DNA from: Teichococcus vastitatis
GTDB lineage: Bacteria > Pseudomonadota > Alphaproteobacteria > Acetobacterales > Acetobacteraceae
Assembly: GCF_003604215.1 (NCBI RefSeq)
Contig: NZ_QXGS01000003.1
Location: 62,001-126,000, forward strand
Length of the DNA: 64,000 bases
Direction of reading: 5' to 3'
Below are positions 53,147 to 62,350 of the stretch, piece by piece. The notes under the pieces were generated by a model, which made no database searches, had not been told where the DNA came from, and was given only the letters and a program-made list of their open reading frames with translations. The position numbers and the translations under genes were made by a program. Positions within the stretch are counted from its first letter, which is position 1. Each line of letters begins with the position of its first letter.

Positions 53147-53875
53147 ATGGAGACGGGAAAGATGCCCGGCGAGCACATTGTCCGCTCCTATGAGGAGCAG
53201 CTGAAGCGGCTGCGCGAGCTGGTCGCGCGCATGGGCGGTCTGGCCGAGCGCCAGGTGGCCGACGCCGCCACCGCCCTGATCCGCCGCGACACCGAGATGG
53301 CCACGGCCGTGGTCGGCCGTGATGGCGAGATCGACGCGCTGGAAACAGAGATCGAGAATTTCTGCGTCCGGCTGCTGGCGCTGCGCCAGCCCATGGCGGC
53401 GGATCTCAGGCTGATCGTGGCGGCGATGAAGGTGTCGACCGACATCGAGCGCATCGGCGATTACGCGCGCAACGCCGCCAAGCGCGCCATCGTGGTGTCG
53501 CAGCAGCCGCAGATCGGCAGCCTGAACGGTTTCCAGTGGATGGCCAGGCTGGTGCAGGAGAACCTAAAGGACGCAATCGACGCGCTGGTGAAGGAAGACG
53601 CCGTGGCCGCCGAGCGCGTCTGGGCGGCCGACGCGCCGGTCGACGACATCTACAACGGCATCTTCCGTGAGATGCTGACGCACATGATGGAGGACCCGCG
53701 CAACATCACCGCGGCCACCCATCTGCTGTTCATCGCCAAGAATTTCGAGCGCATCGGCGACCATGCCACCAACATCGCCGAAACGGTGCACTACGCCGTT
53801 CTCGGCCACATGCTGCCCGAGGACCGGCCGAAATCCGATGCTTCCGCATACACCGTTGTCCGCCCTCCGGTCTGA
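53147..53875 (+). CDS. phoU: Phosphate signalling protein PhoU
   Basis: A 242-residue protein of two three-helix bundles. Each bundle has the metal-binding E(R/K)xxDxxxN pattern: STDIERIGDYARNAAKRAI in the first and NFERIGDHATNIAETVHYA in the second. PhoU links the Pst transporter to the PhoR kinase, keeping the Pho regulon off when phosphate is plentiful. It lies 3 bp after pstB and 19 bp before phoB. Confidence 0.96.
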   Translation: METGKMPGEHIVRSYEEQLKRLRELVARMGGLAERQVADAATALIRRDTEMATAVVGRDGEIDALETEIENFCVRLLALRQPMAADLRLIVAAMKVSTDIERIGDYARNAAKRAIVVSQQPQIGSLNGFQWMARLVQENLKDAIDALVKEDAVAAERVWAADAPVDDIYNGIFREMLTHMMEDPRNITAATHLLFIAKNFERIGDHATNIAETVHYAVLGHMLPEDRPKSDASAYTVVRPPV

Positions 53876-53894
53876 GCGCGGAAGGAGCCATCCA

Positions 53895-54608
53895 ATGGCC
53901 GAGCTGAACGGCATGTCGCGCCCCACCATCCTGGTGGTGGAGGACGAAGCACCGCTGCTGACCCTGCTGCGCTACAATCTGGAGAAGCAGGGCTTTCGCG
54001 TCGACGAGGCGGCCGATGGCCAGGAAGCGCTGATGCGCGTGGCCGAGGCGCCGCCCGACCTGGTGCTGCTGGACTGGATGCTGCCGGCGCTGTCCGGCCT
54101 GGAGGTGTGCCGCCAGCTGCGCCGCCGTCCCGACACGCGCGACATGCCGATCATCATGGTCACGGCCCGCACCGAGGACCAGGATGCCGTGCGGGCGTTG
54201 GACACCGGCGCGGACGACTACATCGCCAAGCCCTTCGTGATGGATGCGCTGCTGGCGCGCATCCGGGCGCTGCTGCGCCGCTCCGGCGGCGTCGCCACCA
54301 AGGGCACGCTGGCTTGGCACGACGTGTCGATGGACCAGGATGCGCACCGCGTCACCCGTGCCGGCCGGCCGCTGCATCTGGGCCCCACCGAATACCGGCT
54401 GCTGGAGTTCTTCCTGCAGCATCCGGGCCGCGTCTTCTCGCGCGAGCAGCTGCTGGACGCCGTGTGGGGCCGCGACATCCATGTCGAGCCGCGGACGGTG
54501 GACGTTCATATCCGGCGCCTGCGCAAGGCGGTGAATGCCGAAACCGAGATCGACATCATCCGCACCGTGCGCAGCGCCGGCTATGCGCTCGACCTGGAGC
54601 AGCACTGA
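53895..54608 (+). CDS. phoB: Phosphate regulon response regulator PhoB
   Basis: A 237-residue OmpR-type regulator. The receiver domain has acidic residues in VVEDE, phosphoacceptor D60 (LVLLDWMLP), T90 (MVTARTED) and K112 (IAKPF). The winged-helix DNA-binding domain (about 135-235) includes LGPTEYRLLEFFLQHPGRVF, LLDAVWG and VEPRTVDVHIRRLRKAV. The ATG at 53895 follows GGAAGGAG. It should bind the Pho box ahead of pstS. The partner kinase PhoR is not in the window. Confidence 0.95.
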   Translation: MAELNGMSRPTILVVEDEAPLLTLLRYNLEKQGFRVDEAADGQEALMRVAEAPPDLVLLDWMLPALSGLEVCRQLRRRPDTRDMPIIMVTARTEDQDAVRALDTGADDYIAKPFVMDALLARIRALLRRSGGVATKGTLAWHDVSMDQDAHRVTRAGRPLHLGPTEYRLLEFFLQHPGRVFSREQLLDAVWGRDIHVEPRTVDVHIRRLRKAVNAETEIDIIRTVRSAGYALDLEQH

Positions 54609-54637
54609 GGCAGCCTTCGTCATCGTTGCGCGCCGGG

Positions 54638-54667
54638 GACGGGCCGGGGAGCGATCTCCGGCCCGTC
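54638..54667. terminator. Bidirectional hairpin between phoB and the ABC permease
   Basis: Perfect 10-bp arms GACGGGCCGG (54638-54647) and CCGGCCCGTC (54658-54667) around a 10-nt loop. It fills the 60 bp between two convergent genes. No strong T-tract is present on either side. Confidence 0.68.
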
Positions 54668-54668
54668 C

Positions 54669-56405
54669 TCATGGACGCCAGGGCAGCGTCCCGGCCGGCA
54701 GCTTCCGCCCCAGCAGCGTGGCCGTGCCGATCAATCCGATCACCAGCAGCAGCGACAGGCAGGACACCGCGGCGGCTTGGGGCGACTGGCCGCCATCCTG
54801 CAGGTTAAACACCAGAACGCCCAGCGTCTGGGTGCCGGGACCATGCAGCAGGCTGCTGACCGTGACCTCGTTCACCGCCAGCAACATCACCAGGATCGCG
54901 CCAGCGCCGAGGGCCGGGGCCAGTGGCGGCAGGTGCACGGCGACCAGCCGCCGCAGCGGCCCGGCTCCCATGCCGCGGGCCGCGTCCTCCAGCGCCGGAT
55001 CGAGCCGGCTGGCGGCGGCCGCCACCGGGCGCAGGGCCAGCGCCTGGAAACGCGCGAGGTAAGCGAACAGGATCAGGCCGATGGTGCCGTACACGGCACC
55101 GCCGCCCGGCAGGCCCAGCACCAGCAGGATCACCGACACCGCGGTGCAGGCGCCCGGCAGCGCATAGGGCAGGTCCACCCCGAGCGTGGCCCAGCGCACG
55201 AGGCGGTAGCGCAGCGCCAGCGCCACCGGCAGGGCCGCCGCGCCCAGCAGCAATGCCGCTCCGCCGGAGAGCAGCAGGGAATTGCCGAAAGCGGACAGAG
55301 TGTGGGCACCCGGTGCCACGGTGGCGGCGAAATGCCGCAGGGTGGCCGTGGCCGTCGTGACCGGCATGCCCATGGCCGGCACCAGGGCCGAGGCAAGCAG
55401 CGCCAACAGCGGCAGGAGGAGCACCAGCACGAGGTAGACACCGAGGGGAACCATGGCGAGGCGGGACCATGCGGTGGCCGCCAGCGGCTCAAAGGCCCGT
55501 CCGCCGCGCCATCCCGCGCGACGGGCTGCCAGGAACTGCGCCAGCAATCCCGGCAGCGCAACCGCCGCCAGCAGCAGCGACAGTGCCGCGACCTGAGACA
55601 GCGCCGCAGGTCCGGTGGCCGACAGGCGCTGCCAGATCAGCACGGTCAGCAGCGTATAGCGGCCGGGGATACCCAGCATGGCAGCGATCCCGAAATTGCC
55701 CAGCGCCGCCACGAAGGCAAGACCGGCGCCGGCCATCACGCCGGGCAGCAGCAGAGGCCATACCACCTGGCGCAGCGCCTCGGCGGGCGAGGCGCCGAGG
55801 CCGCGCGCCGCGGCCAGCAACTCGCCCGGCACGCGGCGCACCAGCGCGGCGATGGCCAGGAACACCAGCGGCGCCCCCTGGATTCCTAGCAACAGCATCA
55901 TGCCGCCGGGACCGTGGAACGGATTGGCGCTGCCGAGCGGCGGGGCCAGGCCGAGGGAGATCAGCAGGGGTGAGGAGGGGCCGCCCATCTGGGTAAAGGC
56001 CAAGGCCAGGATCTGCGGCGGCACCAGCAACGGCAGGATGCTCAGGAAGATCCACAGGCCGCGTCCCGGCACCGCGCGCAGCAGCAGCAATCCGGCCTGC
56101 GCGGCGCCGATCAGCGTGGCCAGCAGCGTGGCGCCGGACGCCACCAGCAGGCTGCGCCAAGCGGCGCGCCAGATCCCGGGATCCTGCAGCATGGGCGCGA
56201 AGGCGGGGCCGAGCGCCTCCGCCAGCAGGCGCAGGGCTGGGGCCAGACCGATGGCGGCGAGCCACAACACCGCCACCAGGGCCATCAGGGGCGGGTGTCG
56301 TCCGGCGCGGCGGCGCTGCTTCGGCGGGGGCGGACCGGGAACCGCGCGCGGCGCGAGGAGATTACTGGCCGACAAGCTGGTTGAAGCGTCGCAGATCCTG
56401 CTCAC
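54669..56405 (-). CDS. Iron(III)/polyamine-type ABC transporter permease, fused two-unit form
   Basis: A 578-residue inner-membrane protein with about twelve helices in two homologous halves, as in FbpB/SfuB permeases. Each half has a coupling loop: LAAARGLGASPAEALRQVVW and LEDAARGMGAGPLRRLVAVH. The frame as given overlaps the upstream receptor gene by 44 bp. A TTG at about 56375 (MSASNLLAPRAVPG if used) would reduce this, and the first helix only begins near 56285. No ATPase gene is adjacent, so the transporter must borrow one or be incomplete here. Confidence 0.88.
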   Translation of the reverse strand: MSRICDASTSLSASNLLAPRAVPGPPPPKQRRRAGRHPPLMALVAVLWLAAIGLAPALRLLAEALGPAFAPMLQDPGIWRAAWRSLLVASGATLLATLIGAAQAGLLLLRAVPGRGLWIFLSILPLLVPPQILALAFTQMGGPSSPLLISLGLAPPLGSANPFHGPGGMMLLLGIQGAPLVFLAIAALVRRVPGELLAAARGLGASPAEALRQVVWPLLLPGVMAGAGLAFVAALGNFGIAAMLGIPGRYTLLTVLIWQRLSATGPAALSQVAALSLLLAAVALPGLLAQFLAARRAGWRGGRAFEPLAATAWSRLAMVPLGVYLVLVLLLPLLALLASALVPAMGMPVTTATATLRHFAATVAPGAHTLSAFGNSLLLSGGAALLLGAAALPVALALRYRLVRWATLGVDLPYALPGACTAVSVILLVLGLPGGGAVYGTIGLILFAYLARFQALALRPVAAAASRLDPALEDAARGMGAGPLRRLVAVHLPPLAPALGAGAILVMLLAVNEVTVSSLLHGPGTQTLGVLVFNLQDGGQSPQAAAVSCLSLLLVIGLIGTATLLGRKLPAGTLPWRP

Positions 56406-57354
56406 CGTTGGCGGCGGCCCGCGCGGCGTCGAAGGGCAGCAGCTTGATGCTCTTGGGGTCCGGGAACCCCGCGGGCGGGGCCACTTCGGGGTCGGCGGGC
56501 AGGAAGCCCTGGCTTGATGCCAGCTGCTGGCCGTCGCGGGACAGCAGGAAGGACACGAAGGCGGCGGCCGCTTCCGGATTCAGGGTGGTCTTCAGGATCG
56601 CCACGGGCTCGGTGATGGCGCTGGCGCCTTCCTCGGGGAAGATGAACTTCACCGGGGCGCCCTTGGCCGCCTCGCGGATCGGCATGTAGTCGACCACGAT
56701 GCCGAAGGCGCGCTCGCCGCCGGCCACCGCCTGCATCACCGCGCCGTTGCCGCCACGCGGCTGCAGCCCGGCGCCGGCCAGCTTCTCCCAGTAACTCCAG
56801 CCCAGGCCGGGCGCCTGCGCCACCGCCTGCACATGGATGGCCGCCGCGCCGGACACGGAAGGAGACGGCATGGCGGTCATGTTGCGCGCCTCGGGCCGCA
56901 GCAGGTCGGCCCAGCCCGTCGGCGTGAACGGCGCGCGGGTGTTCATGACGATGCCGGTGGTCAGCAGCTTGGTGCCGAAATAGGTGCGGTCGGGGTCCTG
57001 AAGCGCGGCGGGGATGTTGCCGGTCTGCACCTCCGGGCTCGGGCGCAGCAATCCCTCCTTCTTCAGCCCCTCGAAGGTCAGGCTGTCGGCCAGCAGCAGC
57101 AGGTCGGCCCGCGGCGCGCCGGCGGCGATCTCGGCCCGCAGCCGCGGCATGATCTGGTTGGTGCCGCCGCGGATCCACTCCACCTGGACCTGCGGATGCT
57201 TCTGGCGGAACAGCTCCACTGTGCGGGCGGCATCCGGCTCCAGCTGGCTGGTATAAAGCACCAGCCTGCCTGCGGGCTCGGCCTGCGCAGCGGTGCCGGC
57301 AAGAGGGGCTGCCAGCAGGGAAAGGCCAAGAAGCAGAAAGCTTGCGCGCCGCAT
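56362..57354 (-). CDS. ABC transporter substrate-binding protein (iron(III)-type, family 1)
   Basis: A 330-residue periplasmic receptor with a signal peptide (MRRASFLLLGLSLLAAPLAG). Landmarks are LVLYTSQLEPDAARTVELFR, VEWIRGGTNQIMPRLRAEIA, PRADLLLLADSLTFEGLKKE, YFGTKLLTTGIVMNTRAP and IVVDYMPIREAAKGAPVKF. These resemble the Fe(III)/2-aminoethylphosphonate-type receptor cluster. The ATG at 57354 gives the natural leader; an in-frame ATG at 57372 is upstream. It precedes the fused permease in the same direction. Confidence 0.9.
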   Translation of the reverse strand: MRRASFLLLGLSLLAAPLAGTAAQAEPAGRLVLYTSQLEPDAARTVELFRQKHPQVQVEWIRGGTNQIMPRLRAEIAAGAPRADLLLLADSLTFEGLKKEGLLRPSPEVQTGNIPAALQDPDRTYFGTKLLTTGIVMNTRAPFTPTGWADLLRPEARNMTAMPSPSVSGAAAIHVQAVAQAPGLGWSYWEKLAGAGLQPRGGNGAVMQAVAGGERAFGIVVDYMPIREAAKGAPVKFIFPEEGASAITEPVAILKTTLNPEAAAAFVSFLLSRDGQQLASSQGFLPADPEVAPPAGFPDPKSIKLLPFDAARAAANGEQDLRRFNQLVGQ

Positions 57355-57482
57355 CGGGTGGTCCTCAGCCAAGGGTCGGCCTCCCCTAGCTGGAGCGGCG
57401 GCGAAGGGGCAGGGGGGCTGGATGAACTTTCCATGAACCCCGGCCTTGCGGCACCCAGTTTACAGCCTCCCAGCGCATCCGT

Positions 57483-57522
57483 AAGACCGGGACGGGGCGG
57501 CTTGAACCCTGCAAGACCGGGA
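57483..57522. repeat. Two 10-bp direct repeats exactly 30 bp apart
   Basis: AAGACCGGGA occurs at 57483-57492 and again at 57513-57522, just before the enoyl-CoA hydratase start and in the region divergent from the iron-type receptor. A 30-bp period is close to three helical turns, so both copies face the same side. Possibly a regulator site; the second copy overlaps the ribosome-binding region. Confidence 0.45.
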
Positions 57523-57532
57523 AGGATGAATC

Positions 57533-58333
57533 ATGGACGCCAAGGTGGACACCCAGGACGAGATCCTGTTCGAACGGCTGGAAGGCGGGATCGCCCGCGT
57601 GACCTTTAACCGCCCACAGGCCCGCAACGCCTTCACCTTCTCCATGTATGAGCGGCTCGGTGAATTCTGCGGGCAGGCCGGAGAGGATCCCGAAGTCCGC
57701 GCCATCATCCTGACGGGTGCCGGCGACAAGGCGTTCGCGGCCGGCACGGACATCAACCAGTTCCGCGCCTTCAAGACACCGCAGGACGCCATCGAATACG
57801 AGGCCCGGATCAGCAAGATCCTGTCCGCCATCGAGGCGTGCCCGAAGCCCGTGGTCGCCGCCATCAACGGCGCCTGCACCGGCGGCGGCGGCGCCATTGC
57901 CGCGGTGTCCGACATCCGCATCGCGTCCGCCCATTCGCGCTACGGCTTTCCGATCGCCAAGACCCTGGGCAACATCCTGTCCATGGCGTCGTTTTCCCGG
58001 CTCGTGTCGCTGGTGGGCCCGTCCCGTGCCAAGGAGATGATCTTCACCGCCCGCCTGATCGGTGCCGAGGAAGCCCTCCAGGCCGGACTGCTGCACGAGG
58101 TGGTGCCCGAGGGCGGCGACCTACAGGCCCGGGCGCTGGAGGTGGCCCGCACCATCGCCGGAAACGCGCCGCTGACGCTGCGCGCCACCAAGGAGGCGAT
58201 CCGCCGCCTGGGCCAGAAGATTTCGGCCGAGGAGGGCGAGGATCTCGTGCTGATGTGCTACATGAGCGAGGATTTCCGCGAAGGCATGGATGCCTTCCTG
58301 AACAAGCGGCCGCCCCAGTGGAAGGGGCGCTGA
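57533..58333 (+). CDS. Enoyl-CoA hydratase/isomerase family protein
   Basis: A 266-residue crotonase-fold protein. Oxyanion-hole segments are KAFAAGTDINQFRAF and AINGACTGGGGAIAAVSDIR. SRYGFPIAKTLGNILSMASF follows; where classical hydratases keep Glu residues near RFGxPExxLG this one reads GFPIAKTLG, so the exact reaction (hydration, isomerisation or other acyl-CoA chemistry) is uncertain. The tail DFREGMDAFLNKRPPQWKG is typical. It is 25 bp before the YdiJ-like gene in the same direction. Confidence 0.88.
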   Translation: MDAKVDTQDEILFERLEGGIARVTFNRPQARNAFTFSMYERLGEFCGQAGEDPEVRAIILTGAGDKAFAAGTDINQFRAFKTPQDAIEYEARISKILSAIEACPKPVVAAINGACTGGGGAIAAVSDIRIASAHSRYGFPIAKTLGNILSMASFSRLVSLVGPSRAKEMIFTARLIGAEEALQAGLLHEVVPEGGDLQARALEVARTIAGNAPLTLRATKEAIRRLGQKISAEEGEDLVLMCYMSEDFREGMDAFLNKRPPQWKGR

Positions 58334-58358
58334 GCGCAACCGAAAGACCGCCCGCCCG

Positions 58359-61300
58359 ATGATTCCGCGCCTTGCCGGCCTCCAGCCTCCGGCCACGCCC
58401 GCTATTTCCTTTCTGGAGGAGCTGCGGCTGCGCGGCTTCTCGGGCGACCTCACGGCGCGGGATGATGACCGGACGCTGATGGCGACCGACAACTCGATCT
58501 ATCAGCGCTGGCCGCAGGCGGTGTGCTTCCCGCGCACGGTGGAGGATCTGGTGCGGATCGCCAGGGTTTCGGCCGATCCGCGCTTCCATGGCGTGCATTT
58601 TGCCCCGCGTGGCGGCGGCACCGGCACCAATGGCCAGTCGCTGACGGATGGCGTGGTGGTGGACATGTCCCGCCACATGAACCGGATCCTGGAGATCAAC
58701 GAGGCGGAAGGCTGGGTCCGCGTCGAGCCGGGCGTGGTGAAGGACGCGCTGAACGCAGCGCTGAAGCCGCTCGGGCTGTTCTTCGCGCCGGAATGTTCCA
58801 CCAGCAACCGCGCGACGATGGGGGGGATGATTTCCACCGATGCCTGCGGCCAGGGCTCCTGCCTTTACGGCAAGACGCGCGACCACGTGCTGGAGCTGAC
58901 GGCCGTGCTGCTCGACGGCACGGTGTGGACCTCCGCGCCGATGGATGACGCGGAGCTGTCCGCGGTGACCCGGCGGCAGGACATGGTGGGCGCCATCCAC
59001 CGCGTCGCCGACGGCATCGCCCGCGAGCAGGCGGGGCTGATCGCCGAGCGCTTTCCCAAGCTGAACCGCTGCCTGACCGGCTATGACCTCGCGCACCTGC
59101 GGGACGAGCAGGGCCGCTTCGACCTGAACTCGGTGCTGTGCGGCTCCGAAGGCACGCTGGCGATGATCGCCGAGGCCAAGATCCGCGTGCTGCCGATTCC
59201 GAAGCGCAGCGCCCTGGTGAATTTGCGCTACGGCTCCTTCGACGCGGCGCTGCGGGATGCGCAGGTTCTGATGGCGCTCGGCGCCGCCTCGGTGGAGACG
59301 GTGGACAGCAAGGTGCTGGAACTGGCACGCGGCGATATCGTCTGGGAAGGCATCAAGGAGTTCTTCCCCGACGACCCGGAGGGTGTCGCCGCCGGCATCA
59401 ACCTGATCGAATTCGTCGGCAACAGCGAGGATGAGGTGCGCGCCAAGCTGGCACCGGTGGAGGCGCGGCTGGCGGCGGAAGGAAAGCAGTCCGGCCGCCG
59501 CGGCTACACCCTGGCATGGGACGCGGCGGGCGAGCGCATCCAGGGCATGCGCAAGCGCGGCGTCGGCCTGCTCGGCAACATGCAGGGCCAGAAGCGGCCG
59601 ATCGCCTTTGTCGAGGACGCCGCCGTTCCACCCGAGAACCTGGCCGATTTCATTGCCGAGTTCCGCGCGGCGCTGGACCGGCGCGGCCTCGAATACGGCA
59701 TGTTCGGCCACGTCGATGCCGGGGTGCTTCACGTGCGCCCGGCCATCGACATGAAGGAGGAGGGCGCCGAGGCGCGCATCCGCGCCATCTCCGACGAGGT
59801 GTTCGCGCTGACCCGGAAGTACAACGGCCTGCTCTGGGGCGAGCACGGCAAGGGGGTGCGCTCGGAATACGTGCCGGAGGTGTTCGGTCCGCTCTACCCG
59901 TCGCTGCAGGCGCTGAAGGCGGCTTTCGATCCGCGCAACCAGCTCAATCCCGGCAAGATCGCGGCGCCGGATGGCGAAGCGTTGCTGGCCATCGATGCCG
60001 TGCCGATGCGTGGCCAGCTGGATCGCACCGTGCCGGCCGGCGTGCGCGCCGCCTATGAGGAAGCGCTGCACTGCAATGGCAACGGCGCCTGCTTCAACTA
60101 CGATCCCCAGGATGCGATGTGCCCTTCCTACAAGGGCACCGGGGACCGCCGGCACTCGCCCAAGGGCCGCGCCATGCTGTTCCGCGAATGGCTGCGGCAA
60201 CTCTCGGCACAGGGCGTCGATCCGGCCGCCGAAGCCCGGCGGCTGCGCGCCGCCTCGCCGCTCTCCGGCCTGGCCGGGCGCATCCGCAACAGCCTGGCCT
60301 GGCGCCGCGGCGAGCCGGATTTCTCCCATGAGGTGAAGGAAGCCATGGATGGCTGCCTCGCCTGCAAGTCCTGCTCCGGCCAATGCCCGATCAAGGTGGA
60401 TGTGCCGACCTTCCGCGCGAAGTTCCTGGAACTCTACCATGGCCGCTACCTGCGGCCGCTCAAGGATCACCTGATCGGCCAGCTGGAGGTGATGCTGCCG
60501 CTGGGCGCCAGGATGCCGAAGCTGGCCAATGCGGTGATGGGCAGTGGTGTTGGGCGCGCCCTGGCGGCGCGGGTCGGGCTGGTGGACGCGCCGCTGTTCT
60601 CCGGTACCGAGTTGATGGCCGAGGCAAACCGGCGCGGCTTCGGCCGGGCCACGCCCGAGGTCCTTTCGGCCGTGCCGGAGGCGGAGCGAGAGCGCCATGT
60701 CGTCATCGTGCAGGACGCCTTCACCAGCCATTTCGAAACGGCGCTGGTGCTGGACTTGGCCGAGGCGTTGCGGCTGATGGGATTCACGCCCTGGATCGCG
60801 CCGTTCCGTCCCAATGGCAAGCCGCTGCACGTGCATGGCTTCCTGGCGCGTTTCGGCCGGCAGGCGGAGCGCAACGCGGCGATGCTGCGCGATCTCGCCC
60901 GTAGCGGCATCGGGCTGGTGGGCGTTGATCCATCCATCACCCTGACCTATCGCGGCGAATATCGCGACGCTGTGCGGGGCGAGGTGGCGCCGGTGCTGCT
61001 GCCGCAGGAATGGCTGGCCAAGCGGCTGCACCTGATCCCGGCCCGTGCCGCGGGCCCGGGCTTCTCCCTGTTGCCGCATTGCACGGAGCGCACCAATGCC
61101 GCGTCCTCGGTGAAGGACTGGCAGGCCGTGTTCGCGCATCTGGGGGCGCCGCTGGCGGTGCTGGCTTCCGGCTGCTGCGGCATGGCCGGCACCTTCGGAC
61201 ACGAGGCGGAGCATCGCGACCTGTCGGAGAAGCTCTACGGCCTGAGCTGGAAACCGCATGTGGCCCGAGAGGGCGAGCGGCTGCTGGTCAGCGGCTATTC

Positions 61301-61418
61301 CTGCCGGTCCCAGGTGAAACGCTTCGATGGCATCACGCTGCCGCACCCGGTGCAGGCGCTGCTTCTGCGGCTGCGGGAGGCCCCGGTGCCGGCGGCGCGG
61401 GAACGCGAACTCGCCTGA
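58359..61418 (+). CDS. ydiJ: FAD- and Fe-S-binding oxidoreductase (YdiJ-like, D-2-hydroxyglutarate dehydrogenase type)
   Basis: A 1019-residue membrane-associated dehydrogenase, the same length as E. coli YdiJ. The N-terminal FAD_binding_4 domain has FAPRGGGTGTNGQSLTDGVV and ECSTSNRATMGGMISTDACG. The FAD-oxidase C domain follows (about 270-550). Two Fe-S motifs come next, CFNYDPQDAMCPSYK and GCLACKSCSGQCPIKVDVPT. The C-terminal CCG-type domain ends with LASGCCGMAGTFGHEAEH and SCRSQVKR. YdiJ oxidises D-2-hydroxyglutarate; D-lactate or another 2-hydroxy acid is possible here. Co-directional with the enoyl-CoA hydratase. Confidence 0.88.
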   Translation: MIPRLAGLQPPATPAISFLEELRLRGFSGDLTARDDDRTLMATDNSIYQRWPQAVCFPRTVEDLVRIARVSADPRFHGVHFAPRGGGTGTNGQSLTDGVVVDMSRHMNRILEINEAEGWVRVEPGVVKDALNAALKPLGLFFAPECSTSNRATMGGMISTDACGQGSCLYGKTRDHVLELTAVLLDGTVWTSAPMDDAELSAVTRRQDMVGAIHRVADGIAREQAGLIAERFPKLNRCLTGYDLAHLRDEQGRFDLNSVLCGSEGTLAMIAEAKIRVLPIPKRSALVNLRYGSFDAALRDAQVLMALGAASVETVDSKVLELARGDIVWEGIKEFFPDDPEGVAAGINLIEFVGNSEDEVRAKLAPVEARLAAEGKQSGRRGYTLAWDAAGERIQGMRKRGVGLLGNMQGQKRPIAFVEDAAVPPENLADFIAEFRAALDRRGLEYGMFGHVDAGVLHVRPAIDMKEEGAEARIRAISDEVFALTRKYNGLLWGEHGKGVRSEYVPEVFGPLYPSLQALKAAFDPRNQLNPGKIAAPDGEALLAIDAVPMRGQLDRTVPAGVRAAYEEALHCNGNGACFNYDPQDAMCPSYKGTGDRRHSPKGRAMLFREWLRQLSAQGVDPAAEARRLRAASPLSGLAGRIRNSLAWRRGEPDFSHEVKEAMDGCLACKSCSGQCPIKVDVPTFRAKFLELYHGRYLRPLKDHLIGQLEVMLPLGARMPKLANAVMGSGVGRALAARVGLVDAPLFSGTELMAEANRRGFGRATPEVLSAVPEAERERHVVIVQDAFTSHFETALVLDLAEALRLMGFTPWIAPFRPNGKPLHVHGFLARFGRQAERNAAMLRDLARSGIGLVGVDPSITLTYRGEYRDAVRGEVAPVLLPQEWLAKRLHLIPARAAGPGFSLLPHCTERTNAASSVKDWQAVFAHLGAPLAVLASGCCGMAGTFGHEAEHRDLSEKLYGLSWKPHVAREGERLLVSGYSCRSQVKRFDGITLPHPVQALLLRLREAPVPAARERELA

Positions 61419-61442
61419 CGCCACCTTGCGGCCAGCGCGCTC

Positions 61443-62348
61443 TCAGGCTTCGACAGTGTTGCCGGCCCCGGCGATCCCGGGCCGTGACGCGGCGATCGAC
61501 GGATCCAGGAACGCCCGCACGATGCGGGCCCGCGCGGGGTTGCGCGTCCAGACCAAGCCGACGCGGCGCGGGGGAACCTGCAGCGGCAGGGGCAGCTTCA
61601 GCAGCGACAGCCCGGCCGGCCAGGGCGGCGCCCAGTCGGGCACCAGTGACACGCCCAGGCCGCGATCCACCATCACCGCGATGGCGTCCAGCGCGTCCAG
61701 CTCGAAGCGTTCGCGCGGGCGGAGACGCGCCTCGCGCAGATAACGATCGGCCAGCCGCCCGCCCCATTGCTGGCGGTCATAGCGGATAAACGGCTCCCGG
61801 CTCAGCAGGGCATGCGGGTCCTGGCCACCCAGCGAAGCGGGGACCAGGGCGATCAGCGGTTCCTCTCGCAGCAGGCGCCAGTCGCAGCCTTTGGGCAGGG
61901 CAAATTCCGGCTGCACGATCAGCGCGATGTCCAGCTCTCCCGCCACCACCCGCCCATAGAGGTCGGAGGAGATGCCGGGCGAGACATGCACCTCCAGCTG
62001 CGGCAGGCGCGCCGCCACGGCGGCCAGCAGCCCCGGCAGCAACCCCGTCAGCCCGGTGGCGATCGCGCCGAGGCGCAGCTCGCCCGAGACACCGCTCTCG
62101 GAGGCGCTGTCGCGCAGGTCCCGCAGGTCCCGCAGCAGGAGGCGGGCACGCGGCAGGATGGCGAGGCCGGCTTCGGCCGGCACCACGGCGCGGCCGGCCC
62201 GCTGCAGCAGGGGGGCGCCGAGTTCGGCTTCCAGCGTCTGGATGCGCTGGGCCAGGGCCGCGGGAGTCAGGTGCAGGCGGCGGGCGGCGGCGGCGATGGA
62301 GCCTTCCTCCACCACCGCGACGAAGCTTTCCAGGAAGCGGGTATCCAT
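61443..62348 (-). CDS. LysR family transcriptional regulator
   Basis: A 301-residue regulator. The N-terminal helix-turn-helix (residues 1-60) shows FLESFVAVVEEGSIAAAARR and LTPAALAQRIQTLEAELGAP. The effector domain runs from about 90 (SGELRLGAIATGLTGLLPGL) to the end. It is divergent from the RraA-family gene, the classic arrangement for a LysR regulator and its target. The intergenic region holds an 8-bp inverted repeat described separately. Confidence 0.93.
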   Translation of the reverse strand: MDTRFLESFVAVVEEGSIAAAARRLHLTPAALAQRIQTLEAELGAPLLQRAGRAVVPAEAGLAILPRARLLLRDLRDLRDSASESGVSGELRLGAIATGLTGLLPGLLAAVAARLPQLEVHVSPGISSDLYGRVVAGELDIALIVQPEFALPKGCDWRLLREEPLIALVPASLGGQDPHALLSREPFIRYDRQQWGGRLADRYLREARLRPRERFELDALDAIAVMVDRGLGVSLVPDWAPPWPAGLSLLKLPLPLQVPPRRVGLVWTRNPARARIVRAFLDPSIAASRPGIAGAGNTVEA

Positions 62349-62350
62349 AA

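Noticed and set aside
58044-61424. Very long open frame on the minus strand opposite the YdiJ-like gene
   Set aside because: It is a high-GC antisense shadow: its translation is rich in Arg, His, Gln and Gly, lacks any domain, and the plus-strand frame carries all family motifs.
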